Shown: positions 21,621-33,363, counted from the stretch's first letter. The stretch is DNA of 64,000 nucleotides from Apricaphanius iberus (GCA_028564705.1 JAPXFQ010002130.1:808501-872500), one strand, 5' to 3'. Translations and numbers: made by a program. The notes: generated from the sequence alone by a model not told the origin.

Positions 21621-21814
21621 CAGGGCGGCACAGACCGGCTCATCATCATATAATGATCTAATTAATTATTCATCCATCACTCTGCTCGGAGTGGTAGCCT
21701 AAAAGCGAAGTGGAAGGAAATGATACATGGTTTAATTTCTTGTGAATAAAATCTGAAAAGTGTGGAGTGCATGTGTGGTCAGCCTCCTTTATTCTGATGG
21801 TGCTTTGAAATTCT

Positions 21815-22017
21815 AATTTGTAGTTGGAACTGGAAATTCAGACTTCCTAGTGGGAAAAAGTCAACTGGAACGTTGGACCTCCCACTTGGTCAGTTATGGT
21901 GCATTCTATGTACCTCAGAAGTCGGAACTCAGAGCTAGGTTTGGCGTTGTGCCCGAGTAAACAGCATTCCAGTAAACGTTTTTGGATAAATTGGGATTCC
22001 AATCTGCCGATGCCCAG
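21815..22017. mobile_element. Fragment of a GTCGGAA-type short element
   Basis: AAATTCAGACTTCCTAGTGG, TGGACCTCCCACTTGGTCAG, GGTGCATTCTATGTACCTCA and GAAGTCGGAACTCAGAGC resemble a common teleost short DNA element built on AAGTCGGAA words. Boundaries are unclear, and the hAT element at 22018 interrupts whatever lies here. Confidence 0.35.
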
Positions 22018-22715
22018 TAGAGGGTGACACGGGAATCAATTGTCACTCCTGTCTCATCCCGATCCCAAAAAAATACTCCCGTCACGTCCCGATCACGTGA
22101 CAGGCCCACAAAAAAAATATTGTCCCGAAAAAATCCCGAGAGAAAGACTCCCGACCCGAATCCCGTAGATTAGTAACTTACCTCCTATGGCGCTCCCCCC
22201 GCCCCCCTTTAAACCATAGCGTAGCACAGTATCAAAGATCATCTATTTAGCTTTATCTGCCATCTTTAACCCTATCCTGCATTCTCGTTGTTTGGCCACC
22301 TTGCCACGTAATGAATGGACTCGACTCGTCTGACTACCAAACTACTAAGATACACGCATTTTCAGTCGGATATCATATGCTTACCAGTTTATCCAGGTGG
22401 TGTAGCAACAACCTAGCAGTTTCAGTTTTGCTGCGTGCAGTGTAGTAGACCCGATTGAATTGCATTTTGCAGCGGAGTTAATAACCACACACATTGGCAC
22501 CGCATCGCAGCGACATTTTTTAAAGCTAATTCCCTGATATCTGACCAGATAAATGAAAATAAAAAAATTATAATTTCCGGTTTCCCATCCGATCCCGTGG
22601 ATTATTTCCTGTCCCTTCCCGATCACGTTACCAACAGTGAAATTGACTCCCGTCCCGCGGGAATAGTGCAGGAATCACGTGACCCGTGGGAATCCCGAAA
22701 AATTGTCACCCTCTA
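22018..22715. mobile_element. hAT-type non-autonomous element
   Basis: The terminal inverted repeat is TAGAGGGTGACACGGGAAT at the left and, reversed, TAGAGGGTGACAATTTTTCG at the right; CCCGATCCC/GGGATTCCC words fill the sub-terminal regions. Flanks ATGCCCAG (22010-22017) and ATGCTCAG (22716-22723) form an 8-bp duplication with one mismatch, which fits hAT. The 698-bp interior has no transposase; the 81-residue minus-strand frame at 22381-22626 lacks a motif. Confidence 0.82.
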
Positions 22716-22726
22716 ATGCTCAGGTA

Positions 22727-23171
22727 GCTGTAGTTGTAGTACCTCTTACACAGATGGACAAGCGCTCCTCGGGAGGAACAGAGCGCCTGTAGTTGGTGTC
22801 CTGATGGGCGATTTGAGCTCCGATGCGACCAGGAGGTCGTAAAATTGGGTGCGGGAAACATGGAGGTACCGCTGAAAGCAAACTTCATCCATACGTAGCT
22901 CCTGGAGCAAATGGTTAAACATCTGTAGAATAGGGGGTATCCACAAACGGCGCTGATGTAGCCGAAGTCGGCGTTGTCTATTTAGCGAATAAAGCCAAGC
23001 CACTCTCTCAGTACTATCCGCCAAAGTTCAGAATATCCGGCAACAGAAGAAGCCCACGCGCTCTTTTTTGCTCAGAAGTGGCAGGCTTTGCAAGCTTCAA
23101 CATAGAAGCGTCAAACTAAATGCTTTGTTAGCTTTGTCTGACGCCGACAAAGCCCTTGGTCTGAATGCAGC
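22727..23171 (-). pseudogene. PIF/Harbinger transposase N-terminal fragment with element end
   Basis: On the minus strand, 23024-22749 reads RRLWIPPILQMFNHLLQELR, MDEVCFQRYLHVSRTQFYDL and LLVASELKSPIR in one frame. A +1 shift then gives RIGAQIAHQDTNYRRSVPPE, ERLSICVR. Both match the order of PIF/Harbinger transposases (W/R-x-R-P-x-L, L-x-x-D-x-x-x-F-x-x-Y-x-R-M, D-T-N-Y-R-R). The catalytic DDE half is missing. To the right, 23140-23171 ends TTGGTCTGAATGCAGC, the terminus seen in the short element at 9.6-10.0 kb. The fragment lies directly beyond the hAT insertion. It is non-functional. Confidence 0.7.
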
Positions 23172-25218
23172 ATAAGATTCAGACCTCTAAATTAGATTTT
23201 GGAAATAATGCAGTCCATATGTGTTTACTCAAGTTAGAAAATAACTAATTACAGGATTATAAACTTCAATTCTTCATGCCTTTTTTAGGAGGATATTTTA
23301 ATTTCCAAAAATGAACACTTTTATTCCAGTCCTGAAACAATTTAATCATATGCTGTTTACTTAAATGCATCATTTAATTTTAACTTATTCAAAGTGTTCC
23401 TTCTCTCTGTGGTTAAATAGAAAAGGTAAATATCAAACTGCAGATAGGATTTCATGGGTCAACCATTGCAGAAATTACCTAAAAATGTCTGGAAATTAAC
23501 AGGTTAAAAGAAATATTTAGTGTTCTTTATTAGGAATTTTACACCGTAAAAATAATAGCTCACTTTGTTGGAAATTAGGTAAAACCTAAATTAGATTCTG
23601 ATAAAATGAGAAAGCTTTTCTTCTTAACGTAACAGTAAAAGCAGACAAGAAAGACAGGTAATAAAATTGTGCACCTTTATTCTAGACTGGATGTCTGACG
23701 TCACTCTTCTGGAATCTGGAAGTGAGAAAGTGCAGCCAGAGAAGCGAGAGAGCTCATATGGAATATGCAAGTGTAGAAAAAAAACAAAAAACTGAAAGTT
23801 TTGCGAAAGTTCATGGAGCAGACGGCACTGCATAATTAGAAAACCTTGCATTAAAGAGATATGAGTTAATCCGTTACCTGTTGATACTATTCCTGATGGT
23901 GAATGCGAGTCTTTAATGAATGTAAAATCAACCTCAGCTAAGAAATCTTCAGCATTCACACATAAAGAAACATGGCTGTATTCTTATTTAGCTGTGTTTC
24001 TTTCTGGACTAGAATACCGTTGTTTAATCAGTTTGGATACTGATTAAACAAAAATTGTGTTGGGAACACAAATGGATGTTAGATCTGCTGGAGCTCGTAA
24101 AATTCAAGGTTTACAGAAGTGATGTGGAGAAAACTCTCAATCATATTGCCGGGCATATATCCCCAGCTAAAATGACACCTGTGACTGGACACATGTTTAT
24201 TTAATAAGACATACTTGTAAGAGATAAATTACAATCTGTTTTACATGTAACGCCTGCAGCTCTAAACTTAAAGGTTCAATATGGAAGATTTTCATAAAAA
24301 GGTTCAATAAAAAATACAATACCTCCACAGGGCTTTTAGAGGGGTGCAAAGTAAAAGTAAAACATTTCCTTAAAAATGTATATTTGAATATTAAATATGA
24401 TAAAGTGTACATTTAAAATAGGCCTGACAATTATTTAATGTTTACATCTACCAGCGAGTATTGGCTGCCATTTCGGCTTGCCAGATACAGTCTCTATGAT
24501 CCAACGATATGGTCGGCTTAGCTTAGCTGGTACTGGGAGAAATGGTGGAGTCAGTGAATAACGGAGCAGCAGCTTCAGAGCCCTAGAGATATTGTTATCT
24601 GACTCAGCAGAGGAGTGACCGCAGAAGAATAGAAACTAGACTAAACTAAATTTAGGGGATTCATATCTTAGATGGACCCACATAAAACATCTCCAAGACA
24701 TCAAACACTCGCGGAAAAGGCGATTTTCCACCTGGATCGGTAAGCTAACTCACTTGCTAACTTTGCTAATGTTAGCCGTCATTTAAAGTCCTCCAAAATA
24801 CATTCCTTACTGGACAAAGTTCAGGCGGCAACCCAACAGCTGGAATATTGTTTTTATTGTTTTAATTACAACATAGACAAACTAGATGTCTCTATCATGC
24901 TCATGTTTAATATCGCATCTTTAACAGAATAAAAGTGTTTACTTATGGAAAGTACAGCTTTAAACAATGTTTGTAAGAGGTACTACTATCAATGGCTACT
25001 TGGGCCTCATCATATTGGAATCCTGAGTAAGTTAACTGTAACACTGTCTCAGGCGTGACATTAAACCCAACTCTGACTTCCAAGGTAAATGGATTGCACC
25101 ATAGCAACCATAAACTTACAGTACAACAAATTACCCAGGTCACCTAATCAAAAAGTCATCCATCTCTGTGTAACTTAAGCTTCCTTTAGTCAAAATGTGA
25201 CATTTTATAATTAAGCAA
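23172..25218. other. No gene recognised
   Basis: Non-coding. 24420-24800 has a mixed composition (for example TGGTCGGCTTAGCTTAGCTG, ACTCGCGGAAAAGGCGATTT) that looks like an unidentified dispersed repeat. The 111-residue minus-strand frame at 23624-23959 shows no motif. Confidence 0.35.
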
Positions 25219-25660
25219 AAGTATCCCACAGCATGATGAGGTCACCACCACGTCTCACCATGGGAAGTGTGTCTTTAAGTTGATTTGCTCATGTATGTTG
25301 ACCAAAAACATCTGTTTTTGTCTAATCTGCCCAATTTCTCAATGTTTGCTGTGTCCCCACATAGCTGATGGGAAAGTGGGGCTCTTTAGCAATCGTTTTC
25401 TTCAGTGCACAACTAGTAGTTTTCCTGACAACAGATTATCCCACCAGAGTTGGGAATCCAACAGCTCCCGCTGAGATACCCCACCAATAATAAATCACAT
25501 ATGTAGACTAATTGGGTTCCCTCTGACTTTGCACAACTGACATGTGAATCTTTGCTTTACCTCCACAGGTGCCATGGTCATCTTTTAGTTAGGGGTGTCA
25601 GAATAAATGGGTCTGAATAGAAATACGTGCATATTACATCTTAAAAAATTTAATTTCAAA
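25219..25660 (-). pseudogene. Tc1 transposase and terminal-repeat relic
   Basis: Read on the plus strand, CAGCATGATGAGGTCACCAC and CACGTCTCACCATGGGAAGT are the complement of the KHGGG-IMLW signature region. TGTTTGCTGTGTCCCCACAT, GTGCACAACTAGTAGTTTTC and ATTATCCCACCAGAGTTG follow the known order of a common teleost Tc1 family. The end at 25590-25640 (GGGGTGTCAGAATAAATGGG) resembles its terminus. All frames are broken. Confidence 0.6.
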
Positions 25661-26619
25661 TTACATAAATAGGGCATTGAAAATGTCCTGCATTCCGAAT
25701 GTTGATGTTCTCATGGATAGTATGTGTCTGCTTTTGCCAAGCATTTTTGTTTACATAGATTTAATCCAAAATAATTGGAAGCCATGTCGGGAGAATTTAA
25801 CTAGCAATCTGTCCCAGATTCCTCATCCCACTCAGCTATGTCATAGAACCCAAAATGCTTCAGGATTAGGCCCAGATATTTTTTCAGGATGTTCTTGCTT
25901 ATAGTCCTCATTTGCATTTACCCACAGATTCATTTGATGTCATTGATGGAACCGGTTGCTTCTAGCTGCTGATCAGGTTGTCCTCAGAGGGTCGCTTTTA
26001 AACATTGGCTGAAAGTCCTCCTAGAATCGGTGTTTGTTTGTAAAGAAGCGCCACAGTCATGGGCATCAGATGCAAACTGGGTCATCTTTGCTTGATCCAC
26101 GGGATTAGTTTGACCGCTCAGAAGCCTCCAGCGTATGGTGCTGCCGACTTTTCCTGGTGGGAAGAAACACGCCTCAGAGCAAGCGATGGCGAAAAACTTG
26201 GGGGAATTTGAAATTGCCAGACAAGAGAAAAAAGCTGCTTGAGCAGTTTTTCAATGTAAAAAACTGAATGATAATTATAAAAATATATTTTTTTAAATAG
26301 TCAGGTTTTTTTAAGATGTTATGAAATGAGCTGTTTAGTTTTACGGAAATAAAGCTAATGTGAGCTTCTCTGAGTGCTCTGCTTGGTTCAGGTGGCCAGA
26401 TTGTTGTTCATGAATCTTTAATCCTTACAATGCATCCCTAATATAAAGTCCTATAAAGCAGAGTAAAACAGTCATTCATGCTGAGTTATGTATAATTTAG
26501 CATTTACCAAAAGCCTAAAGCAGCATTTTTTTTTCCAAAACAAGGCAGGAGATATTTTAGCGCAGGGTCGGTCTTGTGGTATTATTTTTTCCAACTGGAA
26601 CAGCATAAATGATGACATC
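25661..26619. other. No feature recognised
   Basis: Non-coding; the frame at 25677-25904 has no motif. Nothing repeat-like that I can name. Confidence 0.35.
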
Positions 26620-26738
26620 CTGACCACTCAAAGTGCTTTACAATGGAGCCACATTCACCCATTGATGCTATCATTTTTACACCAATAGGGAGATTGGAAG
26701 GCAGCTTTGGGTTAAGTGCCTTGCCCTTTTATGTTGCC
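26620..26738 (-). repeat. tRNA-derived SINE fragment
   Basis: CAAAGTGCTTTACAATGGAG, CCACATTCACCCATTGATGC and GGTTAAGTGCCTTGCCCTTT match the body of the SINE at 34242-34489 in the same orientation. The tRNA-like head is missing and most of the tail is cut. Confidence 0.6.
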
Positions 26739-27571
26739 TTTTGGAGAATCCTATAGTAATCCACCACTGCACTGTATTTCTGTCTTTTTCCACTTTTTTC
26801 CCGATAAACTCACAAAACTGTTGTCTAACGGCGAGTTTATACTTCTCTGACAGCAAGTTTGCATCCTGATACAGCTGTATTAACGGAGACGTTTTTCGTT
26901 TCTAGTCCTCTGTTGAATTTCCCCACCAGGAAAGCCTAGGGGGTACTAACTTCTCATGGTGGGTCTGCCTACCGTTCCAGTGTTGTTTCTGTTTAACTCG
27001 AGGTTGTTATTTTTTTCTGCAGCTTGTGAACGATCCTCCCTCAAGGAGCAATAGACGACAGAAAGTTTGATTTGATTAAGCTGCAAAACTTACTAGGAGT
27101 GCAACAAGTTTAAAAATGCTTGTAAAACAAACACAGCCGTCTGTTTTGTTGTTTCTCTACACTTCCTTGTGCTCAAAATTGGTAAAAGCCCATATTTGAT
27201 AAACAGTCCTTTCAAAATAAAGTATGTACGTAGTGCCCAAAAACTGCATTAACTACTGATTACAGCGACTATAGAGTTCTGGTGAAATTATCTCTGGCTA
27301 TTGTTGAGCTGACCAATCACAGGCATACACTCGAGTCCCCACTCGAGTAATTTATCCCTGGTTTCCAATAGGAAACCTAATGCAGTAAGGATCATGCTTA
27401 TTCCAAATTAGTGGACAGTGTTGTGTAAGCCAGGCTACCGTACCATTGTCCTATGGACCTACAACTGAAGGTGACCCAGGAATGGTGCAGTACATGTCAG
27501 TTGTTAGGACCGCTTCTACAATGGAATTGCTAACGAAACCATACCATACTGCTCAGTGGAAACCAGATTAT
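26739..27571. other. No gene recognised
   Basis: Non-coding. 27430-27570 contains words such as CTACCGTACCATTGTCC and TTGTTAGGACCGCTTCTACA that may be a decayed DNA element. Nothing else is assignable. Confidence 0.35.
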
Positions 27572-27576
27572 AATCT

Positions 27577-28307
27577 TGGAAGGGTAAACCAGGAGGACCC
27601 GTAAAGTCAGCCACAACACGGTAATGGATGAATAAAAAATGGTTTATTTATCTGTGGTTTCTCCTGGAAGGAAACTGGATAGCAGCAGACTCACTGGGAA
27701 GACAGAGATGAGGTGAGTATTCGATTCTCCACAGAGAAAGTACGGCAAGGTGGTTCTGTGCCACTGACCTGCTGCTTGAGGATCTGAGATATGGCAACGT
27801 CAGAGCAGGGAGGTAGACCCTGACCAAAGTTCAGGTGGAGGGAGCGCCACTCGTTGGTGGAATTTCCAAGCGCTCTTCTTCAGACGGAGCCGTGGGCAGA
27901 AGAGATTGCAGAGTCAAGCGACTGAGAGTCAAATTAAGGACGGGGCAGCTGGAAGACGAGTGTGAGAAGGAGAAGCAAGGATCATATGCAGAGAGGCGGA
28001 GGGTGTTAATCTCATCCAAGGAATAGGCTAGAATCGTAGTTGATGAGCAGAGCGGAGGTTCGGTTTCCAGGAGTCAGAGAGGCAGGAAGGAACCGACTGG
28101 TGCTAGGCGACCGAGGCTAGAATCCAGGAGGCAAAAGACAAATTCATACACAGGAGGGCAAAAAACATGGATCTTGGAAGAACACCGGATTACTGCTGGT
28201 GAATGTAGGTGAAGGCAGTGAACTAATCAGGCTGAAGCACAGCATGGGACATGATGGCAGGGAAATACAAGTGAGGAGAGAGTGCAGGTGAGAAATGGAT
28301 CATGACA
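27577..28307 (-). mobile_element. Solo LTR of an LTR retrotransposon (probably Ty3/Gypsy)
   Basis: The block begins TGGAAGGGTAAACC and ends GATCATGACA on the plus strand, so both orientations are TG...CA. AATCT flanks both sides (27572-27576 and 28308-28312), a perfect 5-bp target duplication. On the minus strand it begins TGTCATGATCC and has an AATAAA signal near 27650, about 70 bp before its end, so transcription ran on the minus strand. There is no internal coding sequence: one LTR remains after recombination between two. The frames on both strands around 27831-28026 are incidental. The Gypsy assignment is inference from duplication length and the TGTCATG start. Confidence 0.75.
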
Positions 28308-28797
28308 AATCTTCCTATTTTATTTCTGGAAACTGAGCATGTCTGGTTTTAACTTCACATGGAGAACATATGACTACATTGTGTTTATTCACAGCAAATG
28401 TTCCCACTAGAATAAAATGCCCCAATAAAAATCCCCCTTTAAAATGATGCATAATTGCTTATTTAATAGCTTATTATAACTAAATAGGCATTCATATACA
28501 CAGTGTATGAATGTATGAATAAACCCTTTTTAGCACTACAGCAGAAGCAAACAGTTTTTCTGTATCTCAGCTCTACCTGGGGGTACAGCCAAAGTGCCAA
28601 GTAAAATGAAGGGCGTTGTGCCAGTAGCATGTCAAGTTGCATTGTACTTATACTCTTCAGCCCTCCAAATCATATTTGCTTTCAGATATGTTAGAAATAT
28701 GCTGTGGTAATATTCCAGAATAGGAAGATTCTCTGCAAATAATTTAGAGTTACATTCCACAGGAAATTCCATAAAACAGTATAATTCCACAATAGAT
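28308..28797. other. No feature recognised
   Basis: AT-rich non-coding DNA between the solo LTR and a LINE 3' end. Confidence 0.35.
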
Positions 28798-30262
28798 AGG
28801 TAAGGCAATTTTATTGATATAGCACACTTTTAACGCAAGGCAATTCAGGGTGCTTTACATGATTCAGTGACAACAAAACCAAATACACGACAAAAATATG
28901 AAAATCAAAACAGATCTTTACCAAAAGAAATGCATTTAGTAACCTAAGCATTAAATAAAAATGTACTTGAGAGCATTGAATTTAAAAACAAATAAAACCC
29001 AAAAATCCATCAATAAAGATAAGGTATAAAGAGCATACAAAAGAATATAGATTAAAAACAGATAAAAACACTATCAGTTAAAAAATAAGAATAAAAATCA
29101 AACCATGAGAATCAAAGAGTGATTAAAAAATGCAATTTAGGACTCAAAGGACTCTGAATAGTACAGTTTTAATCTTTGATTTAAAAGAGCCAAACGATTC
29201 AGCATTTTTGCATTCTTCACAAATCTGGAAGTTTGTTCCAGATTTGTGGAGCATAGAAGCTGAAAGCTGGCTCTCCCTGTTTAGTTCTAATTCTAGGACT
29301 ATTTAGTAAGCTAGAGTTGGAGGACATGAGTGGTCTGCTGAATTGGTATAGTGACAACATATCTGCAACATACTTTGGTGCTAAACCGTTCAGTGATTTA
29401 CTTGGTACTAAACCAGTGATTTCTAAACTAGTAGGAGTACTTTAAAGTCTATTGTCTGAGCTCCTGGGATTAGGACATGGGCAGAAGCGTTCTGGATCAG
29501 CTCCAGATTGACTTTTTAGGTAGACCTGTGAGGACACTGTTGCAGTAATAAATCTGACTAAAGATTAATGCATGGATCAGTTTTTCAAGGTCCTTCTGTG
29601 ACATCAGTCCTTTAATCCTAGAAATGTTCTTCAGGTGATAGAAAGCTGACCTTGTTATTACCTTTATGTGACCCTGGAGGTTCAGGTCTGAGTCCATTAT
29701 TACACCTAGATTACAGGCCTGATCAGTAGTTTTTAGTTATATTAGCTGAAGCTGTGTGCTGACTCTTGACCGTTCCTCCTTCGGTCCGGAAATGATTACT
29801 TCCATTTTTTTTTGGTTTAGCTGGAGAAAGTTGTGTGACATCCAGTTTTTGATTTGTTCAATGCATTCATTTAAGGTCAGGATAAAAGTTACCTGGTGAC
29901 AATTTAATGTAGCTGAGTGTTGTTTGCATAGTTATGGTAACTAATCTTATTGACTGCTATAATCTTGGTTAGTTGGAGCATATAAATATTAAACAGGAGG
30001 GGTCCTATGATGGAGCCCAGGGGAACCCCACATGTCATTTCTGTCTATTATGATGAGGCATTTCCGATGGACACCAAGAACTTCCTGTTCTTGATATAAG
30101 ACACAAACCATTGAAGTGCTGTACCAGTGAGTCCGACCCAGCTCTCCAGTCGTTCCAGTAATATTTTATGATCAACAGTGCCAAACGCTGCACTGAGGTC
30201 CAACAGAACCAGAACTGTGGTTCTGCCGCAGTCTGTATTTATGTAGATGTCATTGAAAACTT
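28798..30262 (-). pseudogene. L2-type LINE reverse transcriptase relic, 5'-truncated
   Basis: On the minus strand, starting near 30262, I read VLVLLDLSAAFGTVDHKILL, ERLESWVGLTGTALQWFVSY and IKNRKFLVSIGNAS, then (shifted) TCGVPQGSIIGPLLFNIYML. These are the RT signatures of L2/CR1-type LINEs: LLDLSAAFDTVDH and GVPQGSILGPLLF. The C-terminal part at 29697-29497 reads MDSDLNLQGHIKVITRSAFY, HLKNISRIKGLMSQKDLEKL, IHALIFSQIYYCNSVLTGLP. The 3' terminus at 28860-28798 ends, on the minus strand, in ATAAAATTGCCTTA. The same terminus occurs at 32385-32500 on the plus strand. Frameshifts and stops make it inactive, and the endonuclease domain is absent. Confidence 0.8.
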
Positions 30263-30649
30263 AGGATAGGGGTCCACTTTATAGGAAAAGTAGACATAAA
30301 GCAGTCTGTAGGCCAGAATATAATTAAAAATATATACAAGCCAAACTCCTCACTTATTTTGTTGTGAATACTCGAAAAGTTAAGCTGTGAAACTATGTAA
30401 TACAACTTTCATGAAACAAACATCTGGTACATTTTCAACAATATTGGTCTAAAACTGTCAGTTAGATTTTTTTATTTTTATTTTTTTAATAAAGTTTAAT
30501 TTGAAATAGGAGGAAAAGCTTGACGGTGGGGGGCAAATATCCTGGCAGATAGCAGATGCAGTAATTGTTATCTGCTCCTGCAGGAGCTTCTTATCTGGAA
30601 TCAGTTCTGCAGTCTGTTTTTGTTCAAACTGTCACCCAGCAGGAGCATG
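30263..30649. other. No feature recognised
   Basis: Non-coding spacer between LINE and Gypsy relics. Confidence 0.35.
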
Positions 30650-32350
30650 TAAATGCTAATAAGAGGTCTGGATAAACTTTTATTTTCAGCAGTCAGAGCC
30701 ATTCTGTCCCAAAAATCGTCTATTGACCACAGGATCCATCCCTGTGCGTTCTTTTCAAAAAGGTTTTCTCCTACCGTCCCGGATCCAAAAATCTTTAACC
30801 AGGCGCACTCTCCAGAATCCACCTGCAAGAAGAAACCCCTCCGAAGAAACCAGAGTCCTACCTTTCTCCTGTTTTGTTGGGTCCCTCACCTTGGACATCG
30901 AAAGGTCCATACGGAATGCCCAGCAGACCGAACCAGATCCAGGTGGGGGACTTCCAAACCGGTTTTATGTACCATCATCTGTTCGAGCATGGACCATTCA
31001 CTGGATCCACACGTCAAAGTTCTCCTGTCATCCCGGAACCAGTTGTATCATAGCCCTCCTACGCCGTTACTTGTGGTGGCAATCCCTAAATAAAAATGTA
31101 GCCGAGTAGGTTTCAGCCTCACATCTGCAATAAACACAAATCTTCTCATCAGTCTCCTGCAGGTCACCTTCAACCCCTTCCAGTTCTTACTCGTCCCTGG
31201 TCTCACATCTCTCTGGATTTCATCACCGGTCTGCCACCAACCAAAGGTAAAACAGTCATTCTTTCCATAATTGATAGATTTTCTAAAGCTTCTCATCTTG
31301 TTGCTCTTTCCAACCTCCCCTCCGCTGCAGGCACAGTACAACTTCTCATTTCCCACGTTTTCCGCTTACATGGAATTCCTACTGAGATAATATCGGATCG
31401 TGGTCCTCAGTTTACCTAATCTGTATGGAAACAGTTCTGTTCACCTCTAGGAGCCACATCCAAACTTTCCGGTTATCATCCCCAAACTAATGATCAGTGT
31501 GAGCAACTCAATCAAGAAATCGAAAGTGCCCTCCGTTGTCTCTGCAGCCATAACCCCCACACCTGGTCTACCCATCTTCCCTGGGTGGAATATTCAAACA
31601 ATTCACATGTTTCATCTTCTACCAACTTATCACTATTCGAAATCTCTCTCGGTTACCAACCTCCTCTTCTACCAGCAACTTTTCCAGATCCAGTGACGTG
31701 ATCAGTCCGTGCTCCCATCCGCTCCATCCACCGCATCTGGAAACAAACCAAAAGCACACTACAACATACATCAGCCCAAAATAAGCGTCTGGCGGAAGAG
31801 GAGACCAGCACCCACATACTCACATGGACTAAAGGTACGGCTCTCCTCTAAGGATTTTCCACTTAAGTCACAACCCAGAAAACTCACTCCTTGGTTCCTT
31901 GGTCTATTTCCTATTAAGAAAGTAATCCGTCCATCCACAGTCAAGCTCAAGGTTCCTTCCCATCTCCGCATCCACCCAGTTTTTCATGTCTCCCAAGTCA
32001 TTACTATTGGGATCCTGGGTCTGAGTGCTGGAGGTTTTGTGTTTGTGTGTTCTCTCTCTTTCCTGCAGGGGCGTGGCAGGCTGCTTGTTGCAGGTGCTGC
32101 TCGTTTGAGCCAATTAACCTCCAGCTACAAAAGAGGAGCGGATACAACAGACTGACGCCAGAGGATTCTCGCTTACTGCGTGGTAACCAGGCCAAATCTT
32201 CGCTCTGAGTATTTTCCTTGTGATTTCAGAAAAGAGATCTACGAACTTAACAATACTTACCTCGCTGATATCTCACCGGTCCTCTTTTAGATACTGAGTC
32301 CATTCCTTCCTCATGCTCCTGGGTTCCCTTGTAAAAGTTCATCCTTTGGA
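30650..32350 (+). pseudogene. Ty3/Gypsy pol relic (RNase H remnant, integrase) with 3' region
   Basis: AILSQKSSIDHRIHPCAFFS (about 30700-30760) is the start of the Gypsy RNase H region; most of that domain is deleted. The integrase follows: CHPGTSCIIALLRRYLWW (31030-31080) is the zinc-binding region. [30 protein letters not shown] carries the first catalytic [12 protein letters not shown] the second D before an in-frame TAA, and TNDQCEQLNQEIE the E. The C-terminal GPY/F-like and HPVFHVSQV segments end near 32010: KVRLSSKDFPLKSQPRKLTP, RPSTVKLKVPSHLRIHPVFH. Several stops and frameshifts inactivate it. From 32010 to 32350 the sequence looks like a 3' non-coding region or partial LTR with no clear boundary. 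Gag, protease and most of RT are missing. Confidence 0.8.
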
Positions 32351-32384
32351 TTTCCTTGTCGCTGAATGGTACTGAATGACACTT

Positions 32385-32497
32385 GTATTTTAATTTTCAA
32401 GGTGATTTATGGTCTCTTTTCTGTGGTCTAATTTTAATCATTTAAAGCACCTTAAATTGTCTTGTCTTGAAAGTGCGCTGTACAAATAAAATTGCCT

Positions 32498-32500
<3 letters not shown>
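32385..32500 (+). mobile_element. LINE 3' terminus
   Basis: AAAGCACCTTAAATTGTCTT, GTCTTGAAAGTGCGCTGTAC, AAATAAAATTGCCTTG matches the inverse of 28798-28860. Only the end of the element is present and it runs straight into a TA microsatellite, possibly its expanded tail. Confidence 0.65.
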
Positions 32501-32530
<30 letters not shown>

Positions 32531-32556
32531 TGTAAATTTACACCCTTCAATCTCCA

Positions 32557-32608
<52 letters not shown>

Positions 32609-32640
32609 TGTAAATTTACACCCTTCAATCTCCTCTTCAG
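32500..32640. repeat. Duplicated unit of (TA)n plus 27-bp spacer
   Basis: ACTGTAAATTTACACCCTTC followed by AATCTCC occurs twice (about 32529-32556 and 32607-32634), each preceded by a TA run of different length. It looks like a tandem duplication of tract plus flank. The frames on both strands encoding isoleucine-tyrosine runs are artefacts. Another (TA)n run lies at 32813-32836. Confidence 0.85.
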
Positions 32641-32836
32641 GGTATGGTTAACCCCTAACAACAGCATAAAAACGGATTTCATTTAAAGGCAACTAGCATA
32701 CAGAAACAATGAAATTAATGAAAGATCATAACGCCATTAAAAAACATCAAAACAACCAAAAATGGTTGTAATTAATTAATTGCAATTAACTCACCTGTAC
32801 AAAATACTGTATATATATATATATATATATATATAT

Positions 32837-33363
32837 TATGGGTGTTATCAGCATTAACGCAATACTCTTATCGAGCGATAACAACAATTATCGGCGTTAA
32901 TCTATTCTCAAAGCTATTAGTATTTTAGCACGGATGTGCACCTAGCCGAATTGCACTGTAGGGGGTAAGAACCAGTCTTCAGACCTGCGTGTATGCCGAC
33001 TGTGAAATTGCCACCCACTAACATGGATGCATCAAAGTCGCCAGGTTTGCTAAAGGGAAAATGTATTTTTAAGAAGCAGCAAGTTCGCGACACACAAACG
33101 CAGTTTACATTTTTGCACCAGGTGCTGCGAGTGAAGAACAGAGGATGGAGGGAAGCAGAATTTGACAAACTCAGTAGGAAGTGTGGGGGGGCAGCAGCTA
33201 TGTTCGGTAGACATTATTCTGCACTTTTCTACAATGATTGGCTGAAACTGCTTCACTGTGCTGCTGCATCGTGTTGTCAGACGTATACTGCACATTTAGC
33301 ACAGAGCTCACATGTCTGTGTAGCTTTTTTTTTGTAGAGGGGCGAGTTGTACCAGCGTACATA
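32837..33363. mobile_element. Possible hAT-like element interrupted by a second hAT insertion
   Basis: TATGGGTGTTATCAGCATTA, ACGCAATACTC and AATTATCGGCGTTAATCTAT near the left resemble AACGC-rich hAT termini. The 114-residue plus-strand frame at 32993-33337 (MPTVKLPPTNMDASKSPGLL, then FIFK-like GKCIFKKQQV) has no domain I can name; it could be decayed element sequence or chance. The right side is interrupted at 33364 and I could not define the other end. Confidence 0.35.

Noticed and set aside
30601..31356. Minus-strand frames over the Gypsy relic
   Set aside because: The plus strand carries the integrase signatures; the minus frames are shadows.
32452..32686. Frames on both strands with repeated isoleucine-tyrosine
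   Set aside because: Direct products of TA microsatellites.
33050..33337. 114-residue frame MPTVKLPPTN... as a host gene
   Set aside because: It lies next to hAT-like terminal words and has no recognisable domain, so a host exon is not supported.
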